A stretch of 64,000 nt of DNA, taken from assembly GCA_947598155.1 (NCBI GenBank), contig CANQFC010000002.1:1-64000 (forward strand), in the 5' to 3' direction. A program made the translations under genes and the position numbers. The notes below the pieces were generated by a model. It had not been told where the DNA came from, did no database searches, and was given only the letters and a program-made list of their open reading frames with translations. Shown one piece after another: positions 57,703 through 64,000 of this stretch (within the stretch, counting starts at the first letter, position 1; every line of letters starts with the position of its first letter). The stretch is from an uncultured Clostridia bacterium (GTDB taxonomy: Bacteria; Bacillota; Clostridia; Oscillospirales; Acutalibacteraceae).

Positions 57703-59592
57703 CTATGACAGCTCAAGCCATTGCGTTTCAAGTGCGTCAAGCCGCGACTGCTTATCGGAAATTTCACTGAGTATCTCCGAAAGGCGAATATAATCGCTGA
57801 CATATTCATCTGAAACGGACAAAGACTTCAACCCGTCAATCTCAACTTGCAAAGCATTCATCTCTTTTTCAATATTCATAAGCTTTGCCCTGCGTTTTCT
57901 GTCCTCCGCCTTATTTTTACGGTTTAACTCATATTCCTTGGCATTGTCGCTTTTTTGCTTTATTTTGGCGCATTGCTCCCTCTGACAGTCCTTATTCTCC
58001 TTGTAATAATCATAATTTCCGTTGTAAACTACTACGCCGTTATCTGTCATTTCAATGATTTTAGTCGGCACACGGTTAAGAAGATACCTGTCGTGCGAAA
58101 CCGCTATAATCGTACCCTCATAGCTATTTAAAGCGCGCTCTAATGCCTCTTTGGCCTTGTAATCAAGGTGGTTTGTCGGCTCGTCAAGAACAAGGACGTT
58201 GGAACGCTCAAAAGCAATAATGCAAAAGACGATTTTTGCCCTGTTCGCGCCGGACATCTCCTTTACACGCTTAAATACGTCGTTGCCCTCAATAAGAAAG
58301 CGCGCAAGCATACTGCGGATTTCGTATTCGGTTTTTGAGGGGAATTTTCTGTGAACAGAATCTATTACGGAAACGTTTAAATCAAGCGATGAAAGCTCTT
58401 GGTCGAAATATGAAATTTTTACATTTCCGCCCCATTTAACCGCTCCGCCGTAGGGAATTTTTTTCAGAATAGCTTTGAGAAAAGACGATTTTCCGACTCC
58501 GTTTCTGCCTACAATGGCGACCTTTTCACCCTTTAAAATTTCTATATTCAGATTTTGAAACAGTTTTTTCGCGCTTTCACCCTTGCCCACGGTGAGCGAC
58601 ATATCTCTGCATTCGAGAACGGTTTTGTGCGGTTCAACATCAAATTGAAATGAAAACACAAGTTCCTTAGGCTTAGGGTTTGGTTTAGCGAGGAGCTCCG
58701 CCTTTTCAAGCGCTTTTACACGTGAACCTACGCTGTTTATACTGCTTGATTTCGCGATATTCCTGCGAACATAATCACGAAGTTCGGAAAGCTCGCGCTG
58801 TTGCTTTTCGTATTCTCTTGAAAGAACCTTTACACGCTCTTCTTTTTGCTTTAAAAATGCCGAATATCCGCCCTTATAACGGACTAAACCGCCGTTTTCA
58901 AGCTCGCATATGTCAGACGAAACAGCGTCAAGAAAATATCGGTCGTGTGAAACGGCGATAACTGCGCCTTTATAAGAGGAGAGGTACTGCTCAAGCCAGC
59001 CGAGCATTTCAAAATCAAGATGGTTTGTGGGTTCGTCAAGAATCAAAAGCTCGGGATTCTGTACAAGAATTTTGCACATAGCAAATCTCATTTTTTCCCC
59101 GCCAGATAAAACGGATATTTTTCCGTTCATATCAAACGAGCCGAATCCCATTCCGTTAAGGACAGAGTTAATTCTGACTTCGGCATTGTGGCCGTCGCAG
59201 GCGTTGTAAATATTTGTAAGGCGGTCGTATTCCTTTGAAAGATTTTCATATTCGCCTTTTGAGGCGTCGGATATTTTCAAAGTAATCTCTTCGATTTTTC
59301 TTCTTGTTTCAAAAACTTCCTTTAATGCGTCCTCAATCTCTTCTTTCAGTGTATTTGAAGAGTTTAACGCCTCATTTTGTTTAAGATAGCCTATTTTAAG
59401 GCTCGGTTTTGAGGAAATCGTGCCTTCGTCAAAGCTGAGTCTGCCCGCAATAATATTTAAAAGTGTGGATTTTCCTATTCCGTTGACTCCGAGCAAGCCT
59501 ATTCTGTCATGTTCATTGACAGTCAGAGAGATGTTCTTCAGTACCGGTTTGTCAAGAAAAGTCTTTGAAATTGAATCTAAAGTAACTAACAT
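57703..59592 (-). CDS. ABC-F family ATPase with degenerate second signature
   Basis: 629 residues. Two ATPase domains on one soluble chain. First: GVNGIGKSTLLNI, LSGGEKMRFA, LLILDEPTNHLDF. Second: GRNGVGKSSFLKA, MSGANRAKI in place of LSGG-type signature, VLVLDEPTNHLDY. A charged linker (about 235-300) and a C-terminal coiled coil (about 540-629). ABC-F proteins act on ribosomes in translation or antibiotic protection rather than transport. The weak second signature suggests unequal sites. ATG 59592. Confidence 0.9.
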   Translation of the reverse strand: MLVTLDSISKTFLDKPVLKNISLTVNEHDRIGLLGVNGIGKSTLLNIIAGRLSFDEGTISSKPSLKIGYLKQNEALNSSNTLKEEIEDALKEVFETRRKIEEITLKISDASKGEYENLSKEYDRLTNIYNACDGHNAEVRINSVLNGMGFGSFDMNGKISVLSGGEKMRFAMCKILVQNPELLILDEPTNHLDFEMLGWLEQYLSSYKGAVIAVSHDRYFLDAVSSDICELENGGLVRYKGGYSAFLKQKEERVKVLSREYEKQQRELSELRDYVRRNIAKSSSINSVGSRVKALEKAELLAKPNPKPKELVFSFQFDVEPHKTVLECRDMSLTVGKGESAKKLFQNLNIEILKGEKVAIVGRNGVGKSSFLKAILKKIPYGGAVKWGGNVKISYFDQELSSLDLNVSVIDSVHRKFPSKTEYEIRSMLARFLIEGNDVFKRVKEMSGANRAKIVFCIIAFERSNVLVLDEPTNHLDYKAKEALERALNSYEGTIIAVSHDRYLLNRVPTKIIEMTDNGVVVYNGNYDYYKENKDCQREQCAKIKQKSDNAKEYELNRKNKAEDRKRRAKLMNIEKEMNALQVEIDGLKSLSVSDEYVSDYIRLSEILSEISDKQSRLDALETQWLELS

Positions 59593-59602
59593 AGTTTTAT
59601 AC

Positions 59603-59632
59603 CTTAAAAAACGGGACTGTTAAGCCCCGTTT
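59603..59632 (-). terminator. Terminator of the COG2509-like flavoprotein gene
   Basis: Minus strand AAACGGG/CCCGTTT stem with a loop of about 10 bases and trailing T's, just after the stop at 59639. Confidence 0.75.
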
Positions 59633-59638
59633 AATTTT

Positions 59639-61033
59639 TTAAAGAGTTTCGGCAATACTTCGCGCAACGCTGATGCCGTTTGAGGACGCCTGCATAAGAC
59701 CCCTTGTAACAGAGGCTCCGTCGCCTACCGCGTAAAGCCCGTTAACGCTCGTCTCAAAATCATTGTTTACAACTACTTTGTTTGAATAGAATTTAACCTC
59801 AACGCCGTAAAGTAGAGTTTCATCGCTCGCAATGCCGGGAGTTACTTTGTCAAGCGCCTCAAGCATTTCTTGAATATCGACCATTATTCTGTGCGGGAAT
59901 ACAAGCGATAAATCCCCGGGAACGGCGTCTTTAAGCGTAGGAATAATGTTATTTCTGCAAAGGCGCTCGGGCGTTGTTCTTCTTCCTCTCTTAAAGTCGC
60001 CGTAAGTCTGCACTAAAATTTTGCCGTCGCAAAGCATATTGCTGAGCTGTGCTATGTGCTTGCCGTATTCAATAGGCGATTTGAAAGGCTTTGTAAAATT
60101 CTTTGACACAAGAAGGGCAAAATTCGTGTTTTCGGTTTTGTATTCGGCAGATTTGTAAGCGTGGCCGTTTACAACCGCAAGCCCGTTATCATAATATTCC
60201 GTGGCTACCTCGCCTGAGGGGTTCGTACAGAATGTACGGACTTTATCGTCAAAGGTGGGGGAGTAGTAGACAAGTTTAGCCTCATAGAGATTTTCATTCA
60301 AAAATTTCATTACTTCATCTCTGACCTCAACCCTTACGCCTACGTCAACCGTGCCGACTTGAGTTTCAATTCCGTGGTCGCGGCAAATATGACTCAGCCA
60401 TTCGGCGCCTTCTCTGCCGACAGCGGCAACTATTCTTTCCGAATAATATGTTTCGCCGCCCGCTCTTACGCCTTTAACACGATTGCCCTCAATAATAATA
60501 TCTTCCACCATTGTGTCAAAGATAATATTACAGCCGTTTTCTTCAAGATAGCGCTGGAGCCTCGCGTAAATTTTATAGCCCTCCTCGGTTCCTAAATGCC
60601 GAATAGGACATTCAATAAGCTTTAAGTTTGCGTTAATGGCTTTCCGCCTTATTTCCTCAATTTCTTTTTGCTTACCGACGCCGTAAACGTTATTATCCGC
60701 CCCAAACTCAAGGTAAACGCTGTCAGCCTCTTTTAAAAGCTCCATTGTTGTTTCATATCCGAGAATTTCGGGCAGATTACCGCCTACATCGGGAGACAGA
60801 GAAAGCTTTCCGTCGGAAAAAGCGCCCGCTCCCGCAAATCCGGTTGTTATTGAGCAGGGGTTACAGCCCATACATTTTTTTGTTTTTCTCTTAGGGCAGG
60901 TTCTGCGTTCAATAGACCTGCCTTTTTCTATCATAAGAATTTTAGTATCGGGCTTTTTGTTTAATAGCTCATATGCGCAGAAAATACCCGACGGACCGGC
61001 GCCTATGATAATTACATCAAAATTGTTCATCAT
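59639..61033 (-). CDS. COG2509-type FAD-dependent dehydrogenase
   Basis: 464 residues if begun at ATG 61033 (ATG 61030 and GTG 61042 also possible; no clear ribosome site). IIGAGPSGIFCAYELL is the FAD fold; CPKRKTKKCMGCNPCSITTGFAGAGAFSDGKL carries four cysteines and the family-specific GAGAFSDGKL; LYAVGDGASVTRGLMQASSNG closes the FAD site. The family is widespread in anaerobes, with no established substrate. The cysteines could bind Fe-S or zinc. Confidence 0.85.
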   Translation of the reverse strand: MMNNFDVIIIGAGPSGIFCAYELLNKKPDTKILMIEKGRSIERRTCPKRKTKKCMGCNPCSITTGFAGAGAFSDGKLSLSPDVGGNLPEILGYETTMELLKEADSVYLEFGADNNVYGVGKQKEIEEIRRKAINANLKLIECPIRHLGTEEGYKIYARLQRYLEENGCNIIFDTMVEDIIIEGNRVKGVRAGGETYYSERIVAAVGREGAEWLSHICRDHGIETQVGTVDVGVRVEVRDEVMKFLNENLYEAKLVYYSPTFDDKVRTFCTNPSGEVATEYYDNGLAVVNGHAYKSAEYKTENTNFALLVSKNFTKPFKSPIEYGKHIAQLSNMLCDGKILVQTYGDFKRGRRTTPERLCRNNIIPTLKDAVPGDLSLVFPHRIMVDIQEMLEALDKVTPGIASDETLLYGVEVKFYSNKVVVNNDFETSVNGLYAVGDGASVTRGLMQASSNGISVARSIAETL

Positions 61034-61126
61034 AATAATCACACACGGTACAAAACCGATTGAAATAAACTTTACTTCGCAATATACCGCCCTTTGTTTT
61101 TGATTCCGAATAAGAATCGGTTGAAT

Positions 61127-62110
61127 TTATCTTTCTTCACGGAAATATGTAACGCCCAGTGCGTGCGGGGGCTGATTTTCACGCTTTTTACGGACGCTTG
61201 TAGCGATAAGAACAATAATTGTTACCGCGTACGGGAGCATCTGAATAAGCGGAATATAAGTCATCGGTACATTTATATAGTTGAAAAGGATGTATAATGC
61301 ACCGAAAAGATAAGAGCTTAAAATTGACATACTCGGTTTCCAAATTGAGAAAATAACAATAGCGATTGCAAGCCATCCTCTGTCGCCGAAACCGTTGTTT
61401 GACCAAATGCCGTTGCTGTAATCCATAATGTAGAAAAGGCCGCCGAGCCCTGCAATCATACCGCCTATTGACGTCGCAAGGTATTTGTAAAGAGTGACGT
61501 TAATGCCGGCGGCGTCGGCAGTTGCGGGATTTTCGCCGACGGAGCGCAGGTGAAGACCCGGTCTTGTTCTTTTAAGGAAAATCCCTGCAACAACGGCGAT
61601 AATAATTGCCAAATAGACCATAAATCCGTGTGAAAAAATCATCTTTCCAAAGCTACCCATATCGTCTGAAAACGGAAAAACCGTCGTCTTATAAGCTTTA
61701 GCTATTTTGACCAGAGAAAGGTAGGGTACATCGCTTTTTAAAATTTTGATAAGCGAACCGCCGAAGAAATTGCCGAATCCGACGCCGAATGTTGTGATTG
61801 CGAGACCTGTAACATTCTGATTTGCTTTAAGAGTAACAGTTAAAAAGCAGTAGAGAAGCGACGTGAGAAGCGAGCCGAACAGACAGCATAAAAGCGGAAT
61901 GATGACGGCTAACAGCGGACTTACAGACTGTGACTCGTTTTGATAGAAAAATCCGCCTATAACGCCTGAGATTGCCCCTATATACATAATACCCGGAATA
62001 CCGAGGTTTAAGTTGCCCGATTTTTCTGTAATAATTTCGCCTGTCGCGCCGTAAAGAAGGGGAGTTCCCTGCAAAATCGCACGGGATATAAATTGAGCTA
62101 ATGCGTCCAT
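61127..62110 (-). CDS. Nucleoside ABC transporter permease 2 (NupQ/YufQ-like)
   Basis: 327 residues, 8-10 membrane helices. GEIITEKSGNLNLGIPGIMYIGA is the family's conserved N-terminal block and GENPATADAAGINVTLYKY the ATPase-docking loop of the BPD_transp_2 family. With the next two genes it forms a BmpA-type nucleoside importer of inner-membrane components; the binding lipoprotein gene would lie beyond the window. It begins 2 bases after the stop of the partner permease. Confidence 0.9.
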   Translation of the reverse strand: MDALAQFISRAILQGTPLLYGATGEIITEKSGNLNLGIPGIMYIGAISGVIGGFFYQNESQSVSPLLAVIIPLLCCLFGSLLTSLLYCFLTVTLKANQNVTGLAITTFGVGFGNFFGGSLIKILKSDVPYLSLVKIAKAYKTTVFPFSDDMGSFGKMIFSHGFMVYLAIIIAVVAGIFLKRTRPGLHLRSVGENPATADAAGINVTLYKYLATSIGGMIAGLGGLFYIMDYSNGIWSNNGFGDRGWLAIAIVIFSIWKPSMSILSSYLFGALYILFNYINVPMTYIPLIQMLPYAVTIIVLIATSVRKKRENQPPHALGVTYFREER

Positions 62111-62111
62111 A

Positions 62112-63218
62112 TTATTTCTCCTCCTTTATATTTGTTTTTCTGTGGTTAATGTTGATTTTGTAGTTAATAAAGAATTCGCACCCTATAATGAAGAAAAGTA
62201 TAATGCCTGTAAGAATATCGGCAAAGTCCGCGTTCAGACCGAATTTTGATGAAACCTCGTCGGCTCCTCGCTCAAGAAAAACGATAAGCAGAGATGTTAA
62301 AATCATAGTTGAAGGGTTAAATTTTGCAAGCCACGAGACCATAATTGCCGTAAATCCTCTGCCGTCCGCAAGGTTTGAGTCGATAGAGTGCGACGCGCCG
62401 CCGACGAGCAAAAGCCCTGCAACGCCGCAAATCGCGCCCGAAAGCGCCATTGTGCGTATAATTACTTTTTTTACGTTAATTCCGATATATTTTGCGGTAT
62501 TTTCACTTTCTCCTACAACTGAAATTTCATATCCGTGCTTGCTGTAATTCAGATATATGTAGAGAAGAACTGTAATAACGGCGACAATAAATATATTAAG
62601 CAAATAATTTGTGCCGAACAGCTTTGGGAACCAGCCGTGCGTTAAAAGGTCGGGACCTACAACATTTGAACCGCTCTTGTCGGCGATTTTCAGGAAAAAT
62701 TCAATTAGCTGAATCGCAACATAGTTCATCATAAGCGTGAACAGAGTTTCGTTTGTTCCCCAATGCGCTTTGAAAAAAGCGGGAATAACTGCCCAGATAA
62801 TGCCCGCAGCAATCGCGAAAACCGCCATCAGCAGTATAAGAACGCCGTCTGAAACTTTTCCGCCAAGGTAAAACATACACATAGCCGTTGAAAGACAGCT
62901 TATAAGAACCTGACCCTCGGCGCCTGTGTTCCAAAATCGCATTTTAAAGGCCGGAGTAACCGCAAGTGATACGCAGAGAAGAATTGCTATTTCGTGAATA
63001 GTTACAAGCGTTCTTCCCGTACCGAACGCGCCGAGATAAATCGTTTTGAAAATTGAAATCGGGTCGTCGCCTGTAAAAATTTTGGTAACGATTCCGCAGA
63101 CAACAAGCGCCGCCAAAAGGGAGATAACTCTTATAATAATCGCCTTTGAACGTGAAATATCGGTCCGCTTTGAAATATGGAAAAGAGGTTCGTGAGTTTT
63201 GATTTTTTTATTCTTCAT
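62112..63218 (-). CDS. Nucleoside ABC transporter permease 1 (NupP/YufP-like)
   Basis: 368 residues, basic cytoplasmic N-terminus then 8-10 helices. MRFWNTGAEGQVLISCLSTAM and VVGESENTAKYIGINVKKVII are the paired conserved blocks of this permease type. Overlaps the ATPase gene by 11 bases, typical of a tightly coupled operon. Confidence 0.9.
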   Translation of the reverse strand: MKNKKIKTHEPLFHISKRTDISRSKAIIIRVISLLAALVVCGIVTKIFTGDDPISIFKTIYLGAFGTGRTLVTIHEIAILLCVSLAVTPAFKMRFWNTGAEGQVLISCLSTAMCMFYLGGKVSDGVLILLMAVFAIAAGIIWAVIPAFFKAHWGTNETLFTLMMNYVAIQLIEFFLKIADKSGSNVVGPDLLTHGWFPKLFGTNYLLNIFIVAVITVLLYIYLNYSKHGYEISVVGESENTAKYIGINVKKVIIRTMALSGAICGVAGLLLVGGASHSIDSNLADGRGFTAIMVSWLAKFNPSTMILTSLLIVFLERGADEVSSKFGLNADFADILTGIILFFIIGCEFFINYKININHRKTNIKEEK

Positions 63219-64000
63219 TCTCTTTAGCTCCTTTCGCTTTCGTCATTAAAAGGCCGATTTCTTCTTTTTTTGCGGTCCGGCCGTCAACTATGCCTGAAAC
63301 GGCGCCTGAACTGATAACAAGAATTCTGTCGCAAAGCTCAAGCAAAACGTCTAAATCTTCACCGACAAAAATAATCGCAACGCCGTTTTCTTTTTGCTTA
63401 TTCAGCAAATTATAAATTGTGTATGACGAGTTAATATCAAGTCCCCGAACAGGATACGCCGCCATTAAAACAGTGGGCGCGGAAGAAATCTCTCTGCCGA
63501 CAAGCACCTTTTGAACGTTTCCGCCCGAAAGCCGCCTTACAGGCGTTGTCGCGCTCGGAGTTACAACCTCAAGCTCTTTAATTATTTTATCGGCGAGCTT
63601 TTTAGGAGGCTTTTTGTCAAGAAACAGCGAATGCCCGTTTTTGTAGCTTCTGAGCATCATATTATCAATAATATCCATATTGCCGACAAGCCCCATTCCA
63701 AGCCTGTCCTCAGGAACAAACGAAAGCCGAACGCCGAGCTCGCGGATTTGCATAGGGGTTTTCTTGCGCAAGTCTATTTTGCTGTTGTTTGACGGGTCAA
63801 TATATGTAACCTCGCCTTTTGAAGAGTTTATAAGCCCCGCAATGGATTCAAGAAGTTCTTTTTGACCGCTTCCGGCAATACCGGCAACACCCAAAATCTC
63901 TCCGCTTTTTGCGGTAAATGAAATGTTGTCAAGTACTTTAACACCGTCCGCGTTAGTTAAATTCAAGTTTTTCACTATTAGTCTGTCAACCGAATTTTTC
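63208..64000 (-). CDS. Nucleoside ABC transporter ATPase (NupO/YufO-like), 5' part outside the window
   Basis: Partial: the frame stays open to base 64000, so only the second of the two ATPase domains expected for this family is present. It shows the degenerate GVAGIAGSGQKEL Walker A, FVPEDRLGMGLVG, RLSGGNVQKVLVGRE signature and VLMAAYPVRGLDINS, where the usual Walker B Glu position differs, as is common for domain 2 in this family. An apparent internal GTG at 63975 is not the true start, because coding similarity continues upstream (VDRLIVKNL). Confidence 0.88.
   Translation of the reverse strand, partial: KNSVDRLIVKNLNLTNADGVKVLDNISFTAKSGEILGVAGIAGSGQKELLESIAGLINSSKGEVTYIDPSNNSKIDLRKKTPMQIRELGVRLSFVPEDRLGMGLVGNMDIIDNMMLRSYKNGHSLFLDKKPPKKLADKIIKELEVVTPSATTPVRRLSGGNVQKVLVGREISSAPTVLMAAYPVRGLDINSSYTIYNLLNKQKENGVAIIFVGEDLDVLLELCDRILVISSGAVSGIVDGRTAKKEEIGLLMTKAKGAKENEE

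Overview
The window reads as chromosomal DNA of an anaerobic, low-to-moderate GC Gram-positive bacterium of the class Clostridia, most like the Oscillospiraceae/Ruminococcaceae gut lineage. This is inferred from the gene families: a bifurcating StnABC-type transhydrogenase, a biotin-dependent Na+ decarboxylase, SpoIIR and BofA (spore-former ancestry), an IspH-ribosomal protein S1 fusion, DUF1292 and DUF5685 proteins, and a cohesin/dockerin pair. Most genes have strong Shine-Dalgarno sites. Many intergenic regions carry near-consensus sigma-A promoters with exactly 17-nt spacers and intrinsic terminators. I see no phage, insertion sequence, rRNA or CRISPR array.

Layout. 1-5.6 kb: a PHP phosphoesterase, then stnC-stnB-stnA (NuoE-like, NuoF-like, NfnL-like). 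5.7-8.5 kb: DUF5685, a degenerate J-domain/TPR/Cys-rich protein, a membrane protein and RadC. 8.6 kb: tRNA-Leu. 8.7-14.3 kb: M20 and M28 peptidases, a small membrane protein and a GPH-type sugar symporter. 14.4-17.8 kb (minus): a four-gene Na+-translocating decarboxylase. 17.9-21.9 kb: a split TSUP exporter, a BofA homologue, DUF1292, 6S RNA and SpoIIR. 22-27.4 kb: GDPD, GH20 hexosaminidase, Na/Pi symporter, ThyA and FolA. 27.5-30.5 kb: a sulfur operon (MetY-like, CysK, Rrf2 regulator) with promoter and palindrome. 30.5-39.2 kb: AckA, DNA glycosylase, TmcAL, RpiR regulator, BaiN-like flavoprotein, Cmk-PlsC-IspH/S1. 39.3-44.5 kb: GH27 enzyme, CmpB-like membrane protein, LigA (apparent CUG start), RluA. 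44.7-48.0 kb: a polar amino-acid ABC importer followed by a DAP-epimerase-fold protein. 48.1-55.0 kb: a surface module of membrane-anchored cohesin, GHL10 lipoprotein, dockerin-bearing glucosaminidase, and an ECF sigma factor with an RsgI-like, PepSY-rich anti-sigma. 55.2-64 kb: tRNA-Pro, EEP phosphatase, SOS-box DinB, ABC-F ATPase, COG2509-type flavoprotein and a nucleoside (BmpA/Nup-type) ABC transporter cut by the window end.

How it fits together. Energy metabolism is fermentative with sodium coupling: Stn balances NADH, NADPH and ferredoxin, the decarboxylase pumps Na+, and Na+-dependent phosphate and sugar symporters can use the gradient; AckA supplies ATP. The surface module looks like a small one-cohesin, one-dockerin wall-remodelling system next to its own signal-transduction pair.

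Two non-coding signals cut across the map. One is a dispersed palindromic intergenic repeat (core AATAAGGGGCTTGCCCCGT, at least 12 copies). The other is a longer three-hairpin composite that contains it (three copies, one sitting in the loop of a terminator). The most promising items for follow-up are this repeat family, the cohesin/dockerin/sigma locus, the in-frame Shine-Dalgarno inside ispH-rpsA, the SD-sequestering hairpin of spoIIR and the paired inverted operators at 44.6 kb.
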